Assembly (NCBI RefSeq): GCF_003347495.1
Contig: NZ_QCXY01000012.1
Location: forward strand, 155,861-219,860
Length of the DNA: 64,000 nt
Direction of reading: 5' to 3'
Source: Pleomorphovibrio marinus
GTDB lineage: Bacteria > Bacteroidota > Bacteroidia > Cytophagales > Cyclobacteriaceae
Shown: positions 8,933 to 16,870 of the stretch, one piece after another
How positions within the stretch are numbered: the first letter of the stretch is position 1
Layout: every line of letters begins with the position of its first letter
Translations under genes and position numbers: made by a program
Notes under the pieces: model-generated
Told to the model about the DNA's origin: nothing
Database searches by the model: none
The model's input: the letters and a program-made list of their open reading frames with translations, nothing else

Positions 8933-10516
8933 ATGGCAGAAAATAATACGGGAAACAAAACAAGAAACTGGAAATCACCCCGAGGCGGCGAGGGAACCTC
9001 TCAATTAGGGAAAATGCCCCCTCAGGCACTTGACCTGGAAGAAGCGGTACTTGGGGCTTTGATGCTGGAAAAAGAAGCCCTCACTACGGTGGTGGACATC
9101 CTTTCCCCTGATAGTTTCTACAAGGACTCCCATAAATTAATCTATGAGTCTATCCTTGACCTCTTTAACCAAGGAGAACCCATTGACCTGCTTACTGTAA
9201 CCAACCAACTCCGGAAAAACGGGAATCTGGAACTGGCCGGGGGTGCCTATCACATTACCGAACTTACTTCCAAGGTATCTTCAGCGGCAAATATAGAGTA
9301 TCATGCTAGGATAGTCACCGAACAGGCTATGAAAAGGGACATGATCCGCATAGCCTCGGAAATCCAAAAGGAGGCATACGAGGAAACCACCGATGTTTTT
9401 GAGCTACTGGACAAAATGGAGCAATCCCTTTTTGAAATTTCCGAAAACAACATCAAGAAAAATTATGCTGATATGCGCTCCATAATGAGGGAGGCGATCG
9501 TAGAACTGGAAAGTAAAAAAGGGCAAAAAGATGGTCTCACAGGGGTTCCCAGTGGCTTTACCTCCCTGGACAGGGTGACCTCAGGATGGCAGAAGTCAGA
9601 CCTGGTTATCATTGCTGCAAGGCCGGCAATGGGTAAAACAGCCTTTGTGCTTTCTGTGCTGCGAAATGCAGCTGTTGACCATAGTCGTCCCGTAGCCATC
9701 TTTTCTTTGGAAATGTCCTCTATCCAATTGGTCAACAGGTTAATTTCTTCTGAGGCAGAGCTGGATTCCGAAAAAATAAAAAAGGGCAACTTAGCGGAAT
9801 ACGAATGGCAGCAGCTTATGCACAAAACCAGTAAGCTAAGCACAGCCCCCATTTTCGTGGACGATACCCCTGCCCTATCCATCCTGGAGCTTCGTGCCAA
9901 GTGCCGGAGATTGAAGGCCCAAAATGATGTGCAGCTTATTGTAATAGACTACCTTCAGCTTATGTCTGGAGAAGCCAAATCCGGAAATAACGGAAACCGG
10001 GAACAGGAAATATCGAGTATTTCCAGGGCATTGAAAAAAATTGCAAAAGAACTTAGCGTGCCCGTCATTGCTCTTTCCCAGCTTTCCAGGGCTGTAGAAA
10101 CCAGGGGTGGGGACAAGCGACCACAACTTTCTGACCTTAGGGAATCTGGGGCCATAGAGCAGGATGCAGACATCGTGATGTTTCTTTACCGCCCAGAGTA
10201 CTACGGAATCACAGAAGATGAGGAAGGACACAGCACAGCAGGTGTGGGTGAGGTGATCATTGCCAAACACCGGAACGGCTCCCTTGAAAACGTTAAACTT
10301 CGTTTTATTGGAAAATATACCAAATTTACGGATTTGGACATCAATACTCCTTATAAGGCGCAAGATGCCTTGTATGGAGGCAGGTTTCCCAGCCAAGCCA
10401 GTGGCCAAGGGTTTGACCAGGACAACATGATTAGGTTGGGCAGTAAAGCCAACGGGCCCGACAGCGATGATCCCTTCCCGGGAGGCATGGATAGTGGAGA
10501 GGAGGCACCTTTTTGA
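8933..10516 (+). CDS. dnaB: replicative DNA helicase DnaB
   Basis: A 527-residue hexameric helicase. The N-terminal primase-interacting domain begins PPQALDLEEAVLGALMLEKEA and the RecA-like motor has Walker A AARPAMGKTAF, Walker B LIVIDYLQLM and the DLRESGAIEQDADIV motif. Length and domain order are normal and no intein is present. An in-frame GTG lies six bases upstream at 8927, but the ATG at 8933 (MAENNTGNK) is preferred. It is divergent from the exonuclease gene with a ~240-base spacer. Confidence 0.96.
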   Translation: MAENNTGNKTRNWKSPRGGEGTSQLGKMPPQALDLEEAVLGALMLEKEALTTVVDILSPDSFYKDSHKLIYESILDLFNQGEPIDLLTVTNQLRKNGNLELAGGAYHITELTSKVSSAANIEYHARIVTEQAMKRDMIRIASEIQKEAYEETTDVFELLDKMEQSLFEISENNIKKNYADMRSIMREAIVELESKKGQKDGLTGVPSGFTSLDRVTSGWQKSDLVIIAARPAMGKTAFVLSVLRNAAVDHSRPVAIFSLEMSSIQLVNRLISSEAELDSEKIKKGNLAEYEWQQLMHKTSKLSTAPIFVDDTPALSILELRAKCRRLKAQNDVQLIVIDYLQLMSGEAKSGNNGNREQEISSISRALKKIAKELSVPVIALSQLSRAVETRGGDKRPQLSDLRESGAIEQDADIVMFLYRPEYYGITEDEEGHSTAGVGEVIIAKHRNGSLENVKLRFIGKYTKFTDLDINTPYKAQDALYGGRFPSQASGQGFDQDNMIRLGSKANGPDSDDPFPGGMDSGEEAPF

Positions 10517-10543
10517 CGTTTTAACCTTTAACCCTTAAATACC

Positions 10544-11545
10544 ATGAACGCCATAACCTTAGACAGTACCCACGATGACAAAATTTCTCTTAATGAAGTG
10601 GTATTACCCCCACTAAAACCTGATGAAGTCCGGATTGCGATCCACGCTGCAGCCCTCAACCATAGGGACGAATGGTGCCGACAGGGCAAATACCCAAATA
10701 TCAAGGATGGGGTAGTTTTGGGTTCCGATGGTGCTGGAGTGGTGGAAGAGGTTGGAGCCGAGGTGGACAAATCCTGGTTGGGGCAGGAGGTACTGGTAAA
10801 CCCAGCACTGGAATGGGGCGAGGAACAAAAGGCGCAGTCCAAAAATTTCAGGATCCTAGGAATGCCAGATCATGGCACAATTGCAGAATACCTACATATC
10901 CCTGTTGACAACATTTATAATAAACCAAACCATTTAAATATTTACCAGGCTGCTGCATTACCCTTAGCAGGGCTTACGGCCTATAGAGCCCTTTTTTATC
11001 ATGCAAAGGTGAGTAAGGGAGCCAAAGTGCTCGTTACGGGTTTCGGTGGCGGAGTTGCCCAATTTGCCGCCCAGTTCGCCATTGCTGCCCAAGCGGACAC
11101 TTATGTGAGCAGTGGTGACCCTTCCAAACTCTACAAAGCCAAGGAGATTGGAGCAAAAGCAGGGTTTGACTATAAAGACCCAAACTGGACCCGGGAGGCC
11201 TTGGCACTCTCCGGTGGCTTTGATATCATCATAGACAGTGCCATGGGGGAGACCTTGGACAACCTTCTCCATGTTGCAAAACCTGGAGGAAAAATTGTGT
11301 TTTTTGGTGCAACTCTAGGCAACCCCAGCGGACTTAACGTAAGGAAAGTCTTTTGGTCCCAAGTCACACTACAGGGCACCACTATGGGAAGTGATCAGGA
11401 CTTCGAGGATATGCTGGCCTTTACCAACCACCATAAAATAACTCCCATCATTGATGCGGAATTCCCCATACAAGAAGCTGCTAAAGCCTTTGACCGGATG
11501 AAGGCCGGCGCACAAATGGGGAAAATAGTTATTAAAATCCGCTAA
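10544..11545 (+). CDS. MDR-family zinc-type alcohol dehydrogenase/quinone oxidoreductase
   Basis: A 333-residue medium-chain dehydrogenase/reductase. The GroES-like N-terminal part has ALNHRDEWCRQGKYP and GSDGAGVVEEVG; the Rossmann part has VLVTGFGGGVAQFAAQ as the NAD(P) loop. The usual catalytic zinc Cys is replaced in the N-terminal half by NHRDEW, which points to the quinone oxidoreductase/YogA-like side rather than a classical zinc enzyme. Substrate unknown. Its last four bases overlap the end of the convergent beta-barrel gene. Confidence 0.88.
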   Translation: MNAITLDSTHDDKISLNEVVLPPLKPDEVRIAIHAAALNHRDEWCRQGKYPNIKDGVVLGSDGAGVVEEVGAEVDKSWLGQEVLVNPALEWGEEQKAQSKNFRILGMPDHGTIAEYLHIPVDNIYNKPNHLNIYQAAALPLAGLTAYRALFYHAKVSKGAKVLVTGFGGGVAQFAAQFAIAAQADTYVSSGDPSKLYKAKEIGAKAGFDYKDPNWTREALALSGGFDIIIDSAMGETLDNLLHVAKPGGKIVFFGATLGNPSGLNVRKVFWSQVTLQGTTMGSDQDFEDMLAFTNHHKITPIIDAEFPIQEAAKAFDRMKAGAQMGKIVIKIR

Positions 11546-12090
11546 AACCTGAAGCCTATACTAAATCCTGCATTGAATTCCACCGCAGAGAAGCGGTCGG
11601 TAACATCATTGTTAAACCCCCTGGCGATGTTCACATAGGGACCTACCGCAAATTTCTCATTGTGTACCCATTTATAGCCAGCTCCAATGCCTATCATAAA
11701 GCTGTTCATATTGGTTTCCATGCGCTGTCCCGATTCATCCAACTCCTCAAAAGTCCCTCCTCTGTACTTCAGGAATGGAGAAAGGTAAAAACCAGAAGGA
11801 TCCATATCCGACACGAAATAGTAGTTGTAGGAAATCACTGCACTGCTGGCATCAAAACTCCTCCCCTCGGCAGTGGTGGAATAATAGGAAAACCGGTCAA
11901 AAAACATCACTTCCACTCCAAGAGACTGGTTTTGGTCAATGAAGTGTTCATAACCCAGCTCTAAAGAACCAATTAATATAGTGTTGAAAATATTTAACTT
12001 TACCTCGTTTTTGGGCAATTGATGCTGAACTTGGGCTTTAACCGTCAAAGCCATAACCATCACCCCCACTAATAATACCGCCTTTTTCAT
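11542..12090 (-). CDS. outer-membrane beta-barrel protein
   Basis: A 182-residue protein starting MKKAVLLVGVMVMALTVKAQ, a clear signal peptide with cleavage after the Ala-Gln region. The remainder alternates hydrophobic and polar residues with aromatic girdle positions (GSLELGYEHF, AVISYNYYFV, GFYLSPFLKYR, GIGAGYKW) and ends GFSIGFRF with the terminal Phe typical of barrels. It probably forms an eight-strand barrel of the DUF3575/OmpA-like size. The start at 12090 was chosen over an upstream ATG because it gives the signal peptide. No function can be assigned. Confidence 0.85.
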   Translation of the reverse strand: MKKAVLLVGVMVMALTVKAQVQHQLPKNEVKLNIFNTILIGSLELGYEHFIDQNQSLGVEVMFFDRFSYYSTTAEGRSFDASSAVISYNYYFVSDMDPSGFYLSPFLKYRGGTFEELDESGQRMETNMNSFMIGIGAGYKWVHNEKFAVGPYVNIARGFNNDVTDRFSAVEFNAGFSIGFRF

Positions 12091-12159
12091 GTGTTTATAA
12101 TTGTTTTTTACTGAAAACATGGCCTCTTGCCTGATTATTATCAAACCCCTGTTTGGGTT

Positions 12160-12200
12160 TTATTCATGTCATGCTCGATTTCATGTTTTCTCGTATCGCT
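12160..12200 (-). repeat. dispersed spacer repeat, copy A
   Basis: On the minus strand the spacer carries the 10-mer GAAATCGAGC (12182-12173) followed by ATGACATGA, with AGAAAACAT just before it. The same 10-mer or a one-base variant plus a GAC-containing hairpin recurs near 27 kb and 53.7 kb, always in a spacer between two minus-strand genes. This copy has the weakest hairpin. Confidence 0.5.
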
Positions 12201-12227
12201 GTTAAAAAGAAAGTTTAAAATATATGT

Positions 12228-12722
12228 TTACTTTATTAAATTGCCCTTTTCGCCTAAATGTTTCATCAAGTAGTGCAAAATCTTACATTCCTCAAAAATT
12301 TCTCCTTCTTTTTCAAACCCATATCGTTCATAAAGAGACACTGCAGGAAGTTGCGCATGAAGGTATCTCACCCTATTTTTGGCTTCAGGGTGGGTTTCTA
12401 TATCCTGCAAAACCTGCTTCACCAGAGCCCCTCCAACGCCCTTGCCCCTAAAATCGGGAAGCACGGCAAACCTTTCCAGTTTCACCCCATTGTCGGTAAA
12501 CCTCCATCTGGCGGTTCCTACTGGCTTTTCTTCCCAATAAGCCAAAAACTGAACAGCACTTTCCTCAAACTCATCGTATTCTTCTTCGGGAGCTACTTTT
12601 TGCTCTTTCACAAATACTTCTTGACGGATATGAAATACCGTGGCGAGCAAATTTGACTCAGCCTTAACTATTTGAATGCCCTTGCTTTCTTGTGGGGATT
12701 GTTTCATCTTCGTGCTTGTCAT
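12228..12722 (-). CDS. GNAT family N-acetyltransferase (ElaA-like)
   Basis: A 164-residue GNAT protein. HIRQEVFVKEQKVAPEEEYDEFE is the N-terminal signature of the predicted acyltransferase group related to ElaA, and LERFAVLPDFRGKGVGGALV is the acetyl-CoA pyrophosphate loop (R/Q-x-x-G-x-G/A). It ends with LYERYGFEKEGEIFEE. Substrate unknown. Its first ~59 bases overlap the end of phoH in a different frame, so it is probably translationally coupled to it; a second in-frame ATG lies five codons in. Confidence 0.88.
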   Translation of the reverse strand: MTSTKMKQSPQESKGIQIVKAESNLLATVFHIRQEVFVKEQKVAPEEEYDEFEESAVQFLAYWEEKPVGTARWRFTDNGVKLERFAVLPDFRGKGVGGALVKQVLQDIETHPEAKNRVRYLHAQLPAVSLYERYGFEKEGEIFEECKILHYLMKHLGEKGNLIK

Positions 12723-13647
12723 AGGCAGAAATAATGGATTTTACCAGTTTATGCCTTACCACATCCTTGCCGGTGAGTTTCACCACCCCAATTCCCTTTA
12801 CATCTTGGAGGATACGAAGTGACTCACTCAATCCCGATTTTTGCTTGGATGGAAGGTCCACTTGTGACTGGTCGCCGGTAACGATTACCTTGGAGTTTGG
12901 CCCCATTCTAGTCAAAAACATTTTGATTTGTTCGCTGGTGGTGTTTTGTGCCTCGTCGAGTAGGATAAAAGCATCATGCAAGGTCCTCCCCCTCATATAG
13001 GCCAAGGGAGCAATTTCTATCACTCTAGTATCCTGGTAAAACTTAAGCTTCTCCGATGGCACCATATCCCCGAGGGCATCATAAATCGGCCTGAGGTAAG
13101 GGTCCAGCTTTTCCTGTAAGTCGCCGGGAAGAAAACCGAGATTTTCACCGGCCTCCACTGCAGGCCTGGTGATTATGATCCTTTTCACTTCCCTGTTTTT
13201 AAGTGCTCTCACGGCAAGCGCAACAGCGATATAGGTTTTACCACTTCCGGCAGGCCCTAAGGCAAAAACAAGGTCATTCCTATAGGAGGATTCCACGAGC
13301 TTCCTCTGGTTGGGTGATTTTGCCTTAATCACCAAGCCTTTGTTGCCGTACAAAATGATTTCTTCCTTAGTCTTCAGGGTCTCGAGAGAGGTGCTTTCCA
13401 AAGAAATATACTCTTGGACATTTTCGGGGGTAACCTGCCCAAACCTGTTGAGGTGTTCAAGCAGCATGTTCAAAATATCATTGATGCGTAAAATTTCCGG
13501 CGCCTGTCCTTTTATCCTGATTTCATTTCCCCGACTTACGATCTTGCTTTGTGGAAAAGCAGAGGCAATTTGCCTGATATTCTCGTTTTCACTTCCCAGG
13601 AAGTCCAACAGCGAGACATTTTCTAATGTTATTACTTTTTCTACCAA
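12664..13647 (-). CDS. phoH: PhoH-family ATPase
   Basis: A 327-residue PhoH protein: an N-terminal KH-like region (residues ~1-110), then the P-loop GPAGSGKTYIAVALA, the PAVEAGENLGFLPGDLQEKLDPYLRP block, and Walker B FILLDEAQNTT. The family consists of cytoplasmic ATPases linked to RNA metabolism, often next to YbeY. Here the partner is a GNAT protein downstream and a SAM hydroxide adenosyltransferase upstream on the opposite strand. Confidence 0.94.
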   Translation of the reverse strand: MVEKVITLENVSLLDFLGSENENIRQIASAFPQSKIVSRGNEIRIKGQAPEILRINDILNMLLEHLNRFGQVTPENVQEYISLESTSLETLKTKEEIILYGNKGLVIKAKSPNQRKLVESSYRNDLVFALGPAGSGKTYIAVALAVRALKNREVKRIIITRPAVEAGENLGFLPGDLQEKLDPYLRPIYDALGDMVPSEKLKFYQDTRVIEIAPLAYMRGRTLHDAFILLDEAQNTTSEQIKMFLTRMGPNSKVIVTGDQSQVDLPSKQKSGLSESLRILQDVKGIGVVKLTGKDVVRHKLVKSIISAYDKHEDETIPTRKQGHSNS

Positions 13648-13677
13648 TACTTAAGCTTCAATTTATGGGTTCTCTAT

Positions 13678-13728
13678 TTGTATCAAGGATAAAATTCCTA
13701 CTTTTGTTTCACACCTGTTACAAAAGTA
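13678..13728. promoter_or_regulatory. facing divergent promoters of phoH and the SAM hydroxide adenosyltransferase
   Basis: On the plus strand TTG (13678-13680), an 18-base spacer and TACTTTTG (13699-13706) fit the Bacteroidota promoter pattern and would start RNA near 13713, about 40 bases before the ATG at 13754. A second TACTTTTG lies on the minus strand at 13728-13721 and would serve phoH. The two are arms of a perfect 9-bp inverted repeat, TACTTTTGT ... ACAAAAGTA. The minus-strand -33 box is poor. Confidence 0.55.
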
Positions 13729-13753
13729 CGAATTTTTAATTTACTAGGATGCT

Positions 13754-14524
13754 ATGGCATTGGTAACATTTACTTCTGATTTTGGAGACAAGGACTTTTA
13801 CTGTGCCTCGGTAAAAGCCAAAATGCTTTCCTTAAACCCCCAACTCACCATTGTGGACATCACTCATCAGGTGTCGCAATATGATATCGCCAATGCTGCC
13901 TTTATCCTTAGGTCTGTGTATAACGACTTTCCCAAAGGCACTGTTCATTTGATGGCCATGAATTGCACCAGTAGCCATACCGATGGATTTATTGGCATAA
14001 AACTGAACGAACATATTTTTATAGGCCCCAACAACGGGGTACTTAGCATGCTTGCGGATCATGACCCTGGCATTATCGTAAAATTTGCAGACATCCATGT
14101 CAAGAACAGCACATTTCCGGCAAAGGATATCCTGGCTCCCATAGCCGCCAAGGTAGCCAGCGGGGCCGCCATCCATGACTTTGGAGGGCCATTGAAATCC
14201 ATCAAAAAAGTGGTGCCGCGTCAATTCAAGGCCAGCAAAAAGCAGATCGTAGGATATGTGGTGCGTGTGGATCACTACGGAAACCTTATTACCAACATCC
14301 CCAAACAGGTATTTGAGCAACTGAACCCGGGAAGCTTCACCATTAATTTTAGCCGGGAAAGACTTGAAGGGCTTCATGAGTCCTACGACGAGGTGGAACC
14401 CGGCGACTGCTTTGCTTTTTTCAACAGCCTGGGGTTGCTGGAAATCGGCATCAACCATGGCCATGGAGCCGATTTATTGGGATTAAGGCATGACAGTCCC
14501 ATAAATATCTTTTTTGAGACTTAA
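13754..14524 (+). CDS. SAM hydroxide adenosyltransferase (DUF62)
   Basis: A 256-residue protein of the DUF62/fluorinase-related family, which hydrolyses S-adenosylmethionine to adenosine and methionine using hydroxide. TFTSDFGDKDFYCASVKAKM is the N-terminal signature with the substrate Asp, followed by VHLMAMN, the FIGPNNGVLS block and VDHYGNLITNI. Length and motifs match the hydroxide enzymes rather than fluorinase, which has a longer inserted loop. It is divergent from phoH with a 106-base spacer. Confidence 0.92.
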   Translation: MALVTFTSDFGDKDFYCASVKAKMLSLNPQLTIVDITHQVSQYDIANAAFILRSVYNDFPKGTVHLMAMNCTSSHTDGFIGIKLNEHIFIGPNNGVLSMLADHDPGIIVKFADIHVKNSTFPAKDILAPIAAKVASGAAIHDFGGPLKSIKKVVPRQFKASKKQIVGYVVRVDHYGNLITNIPKQVFEQLNPGSFTINFSRERLEGLHESYDEVEPGDCFAFFNSLGLLEIGINHGHGADLLGLRHDSPINIFFET

Positions 14525-14657
14525 TGGCTTGAACGCTAAAAACATACAAAAGGACAGCACATTTTGAAGATGGCTACTGTCTTAGTGAATAATAAAAAAA
14601 GAGGGTTAGAGAGCGGCAAACTATTGTAAGTCAAAAATTCTTTGCCCATATTTGCAT

Positions 14658-14677
14658 CCCGTTCATCAAGGAACGGG
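14658..14677. repeat. hairpin just upstream of tRNA-Leu
   Basis: A perfect 7-bp inverted repeat, CCCGTTC-ATCAAG-GAACGGG, ends ten bases before the tRNA. It could be part of the precursor leader and a processing signal, or a protein site. No T-tract follows, so it is not a terminator. Confidence 0.5.
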
Positions 14678-14687
14678 AAAACTACAT

Positions 14688-14771
14688 GCCCAGATGGCGG
14701 AATTGGTAGACGCGTTGGTCTCAAACACCAATGAGGTAACACTCGTGCCGGTTCGACTCCGGCTCTGGGTA
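14688..14771 (+). tRNA. tRNA-Leu (anticodon CAA)
   Basis: The cloverleaf can be drawn by eye. The acceptor GCCCAGA pairs with TCTGGGT (one G-U at the first pair), the anticodon stem TTGGT/ACCAA carries the loop CTCAAAC with anticodon CAA, a long variable arm identifies a class II tRNA, and the T stem GCCGG/CCGGC encloses TTCGACT. The discriminator is A and CCA is not encoded. It reads UUG leucine codons. A terminator hairpin follows at 14783. Confidence 0.96.
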
Positions 14772-14782
14772 CATTTTGGAAC

Positions 14783-14814
14783 AGCTCCTTCAATTGCTTG
14801 AGGGAGCTTTTTTT
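14783..14814 (+). terminator. terminator of tRNA-Leu
   Basis: AGCTCCTTCAA and TTGAGGGAGCT form an 11-bp stem with one G-U pair and a 4-base loop, followed by seven Ts. It lies 12 bases after the tRNA on the same strand. Confidence 0.85.
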
Positions 14815-15121
14815 ATGGAATGTAATGGCCGGAGGAGAAGTTTATCCCGACGTAGCGAAGCGGATATCATGAAGTCCGGACCCCAAATCATAAACCTTTT
14901 TGGAATGGAAGCAAACTTTTTTGAGTTGTTGGGTACTGCTTCAATATAAGACTTCGGGATTTATTGCAGGCCCAAATCCAGAGTCTTATGCGGACTTAAT
15001 AATGCCATTTTTAAACGTCCCTATTTCCCCAAGTTTCTTCACCTCCCAATACTCCGAAATAACACCAACCACTGTCTGCTAATATCCAGGCATTACCTTA
15101 TTTTGTTCGGTTTGAGCCATC
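14815..15121. other. non-coding spacer with repeat-like sequence after tRNA-Leu
   Basis: No supported gene. Bases 14828-14862 (CCGGAGGAGAAG, then CCCGACGTAGCGAAGCGG) have a degenerate second copy near 16680-16717, also following an AGCTCC-type hairpin. The stretch looks like tRNA-flanking repeat or a decayed gene end. The rest shows nothing. Confidence 0.5.
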
Positions 15122-15994
15122 TTAGTTTCCTCCATCATGCAATAATTTAAATCTGATAGTAACCAAGAGATCATCCATTCTGGAAAATGCAAAACACTTG
15201 TTACCAAGATCCTTCAGGGATGCACCAATATGATACAGCTCCTGATTGTCCAAAATCAAAAAGCGGTCATGGCTGCCTTTGTTTTCTACCAGTTTGATAG
15301 GTTCATATTGTTTGTTGTGCTTCTCCAAGTCCTTCTGCAATACGACATTGATCCGAGTATGCACAGTGCAGCTGACACCCTTCTTCCGCTTGCTGAGTAG
15401 CAGCAGGGTAGTTTCATCTACATAGTTATCTAGGAGTACAATAGACTGTTTGGCCTTTTTGACCAGACCCGAAGCAAATACAAGGGCATCAAAAAGCTGT
15501 CCTTCGAAGAAAATACCTTGTGTTGGTTTTATGTCTTTTTCCAAGGCTTGGAAAATCTGTTCCAGCTTGCTGTCTGTTTGTAGCTGTTTCAGCTCCACTC
15601 CTTCCAATCGTTGGATCACCCCATGCAGATTCCCCAAGGTCTTGCGCATGGCTACGAACGCCTGCATAATTTGGATGCTGACTTTCACAGCAATCTCACT
15701 TCGCAGAACAGCTGATAGCATAGCTACCCCTTGTTCCGTGAAAGCGTAGGGTAAAAACCTTCTTCCTCCATGCTCCTCACTTGAGATCACAGATTGTGAT
15801 CTCAAGTTTTGAATTTCAACTTCAGTCAATTGAAAGCGGAATGAATCGGGAAATCTATCCAAATTCCGCTTGACTGCTTGATTCAATATTCTAGTTTCAA
15901 CCTGGTACATATCAGCTAAGTCACGATCAAGCATTACCTGTACACCCCTAATAGTGAATATTTTATTTTCAATATTTTCCTTTACCAGCTTCAT
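15122..15994 (-). CDS. ORF6N domain protein (putative DNA-binding)
   Basis: A 290-residue protein whose first ~90 residues are an ORF6N domain: FTIRGVQVMLDRDLADMYQV, then RNLDRFPDSFRFQL, LRSQSVISS and LPYAFTEQGVAMLSAVLRS. The domain is found in phage and chromosomal DNA-binding proteins. The C-terminal half (IFFEGQLFDALVFASGLVKKA, SIVLLDNYVDETTLLLLSKR, HDRFLILDN, YHIGASLKDLGNKCFAFS) resembles the extension common in Bacteroidota ORF6N proteins and has a phospholipase D-like HDR...GASLKDLG look. It stands alone in an accessory stretch. A 13-bp-arm palindrome inside its coding sequence matches two upstream palindromes, suggesting self-regulation. Confidence 0.88.
   Translation of the reverse strand: MKLVKENIENKIFTIRGVQVMLDRDLADMYQVETRILNQAVKRNLDRFPDSFRFQLTEVEIQNLRSQSVISSEEHGGRRFLPYAFTEQGVAMLSAVLRSEIAVKVSIQIMQAFVAMRKTLGNLHGVIQRLEGVELKQLQTDSKLEQIFQALEKDIKPTQGIFFEGQLFDALVFASGLVKKAKQSIVLLDNYVDETTLLLLSKRKKGVSCTVHTRINVVLQKDLEKHNKQYEPIKLVENKGSHDRFLILDNQELYHIGASLKDLGNKCFAFSRMDDLLVTIRFKLLHDGGN
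15779..15807. promoter_or_regulatory. operator-like palindrome inside the ORF6N gene
   Basis: A perfect inverted repeat with 13-bp arms, ACTTGAGATCACA and TGTGATCTCAAGT, and a 3-base spacer. It encodes LRSQSVISS, a conserved stretch of the domain, so protein conservation contributes to it, but perfect dyad symmetry is not required by the protein. Confidence 0.65.
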
Positions 15995-16107
15995 TAAGGT
16001 TTTCTACACCCGATTACTGCATAACAAATGATAAATCCCCCATTATATTCTCTAACCAGTCATAAAATGTGGCCAGCCCAATCCAGTTTTATTTTTTCTA
16101 ATTCCGG

Positions 16108-16132
16108 TTGAGATCACTATTTGTGACCTCAA
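16108..16132. promoter_or_regulatory. operator-like palindrome upstream of ORF6N gene, proximal
   Basis: TTGAGATCAC and GTGACCTCAA form 10-bp arms with one mismatch and a 5-base centre. The spacing and half-site match the palindrome inside the ORF6N gene. The centre is about 126 bases upstream of the gene's start. Confidence 0.65.
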
Positions 16133-16222
16133 TATCCATATACCCAACTAATCCTTTTCCAGAGTTTTGAACTTTGGAAAAGTTACCGATCTCGAGGTGC
16201 CTAATTGGAAGTTCATGCTATC

Positions 16223-16243
16223 AAGGTCACAAATTGTGACCTT
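16223..16243. promoter_or_regulatory. operator-like palindrome upstream of ORF6N gene, distal
   Basis: AAGGTCACA-AAT-TGTGACCTT is a perfect 9-bp inverted repeat with the same 3-base centre spacing and the same RTCACAnnnTGTGAY core as the other two sites. It lies about 239 bases upstream of the ORF6N start. Confidence 0.65.
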
Positions 16244-16870
16244 AAAGAAGTTCTCTCTACACAGACTGCTGAAAAACGAGACTTTCAACTGTTAAACTTC
16301 CATAAAACATCAACCCACAGGTTTACTTTTAGATTTTTTTGACAAAAACACTAAAATAGTTTAAAACCATTTTCAGATTCAAAATTCCTATTCCCCTACA
16401 AGTGTCCTGGCAATAGATTCAGATTCAGCTCTTGTAGATAATTTGAAAGGAAATATTGCTGAAGTTGTAGGTTCCTTATCAAACATGCTCAAAAATTAAA
16501 ACAAAACCCCTATAAAAGCAAAAGACACACCCTGGGACGCTGTTCTTACGGGTAGCGTGGTGTGTACTGTCAATGCAAAAATACAAAAAAAATGTTATTC
16601 CCAACTATTGACACTACTTTAAGCTCCTTAACTTTTCCCTCAATAATGCTCCCTTTATGAAGGAGCCTTTATTATATATTACCGGAGGAGAATTCTGACC
16701 CAAATAGCTAAGCGGGTTAGGTAATTCTAGCACTACCTCTTTTAAGACAGGACTGGATACTTTGTAGTAACCACATCCACTAGAATTTTGGATACATTAT
16801 TTCAACCTCAGAGAGGGATTCCATTGAACATTTATCAATTAAAGTATGGGCAATTAATTTAAAAAACCCA

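Larger units (their letters stand above)
15995..16870. other. long non-coding stretch upstream of the ORF6N gene
   Basis: This 876-base stretch contains two operator-like palindromes (listed separately), an interrupted hairpin at 16525-16565 (ACACACC/GGTGTGT plus ACGCT/AGCGT), a degenerate copy of the tRNA-Leu downstream sequence at about 16619-16720, and an inverted repeat AATTCTAG/CTAGAATT at 16723-16787. A short open stretch at about 16364-16499 ends ...VGSLSNMLKN and looks protein-like but has no start codon. It may be a remnant. No complete gene is seen. Confidence 0.5.

Noticed and set aside
8739..9008. 89-codon plus-strand frame overlapping the dnaB start
   Set aside because: It overlaps the certain DnaB N-terminus in another frame and includes the divergent promoter region.
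14536..14793. 85-codon minus-strand frame across tRNA-Leu
   Set aside because: It reads the antisense of tRNA-Leu (RAGVEPARVLPHWCLRPTR), a well-known spurious peptide. The tRNA is certain.
14900..15082. 60-codon plus-strand frame after tRNA-Leu
   Set aside because: No recognisable content and located in repeat-like spacer; no homologue suggested.
16525..16565. interrupted hairpin ACACACC/GGTGTGT as a small RNA or terminator
   Set aside because: No T-tract, a 5-base bulge on one side, and no promoter box nearby; it is kept only as a note in the spacer entry.
15995..16870. CRISPR array or prophage arm
   Set aside because: The repeats are palindromes of unequal spacing without spacer-repeat periodicity, and no phage or integrase genes are present.
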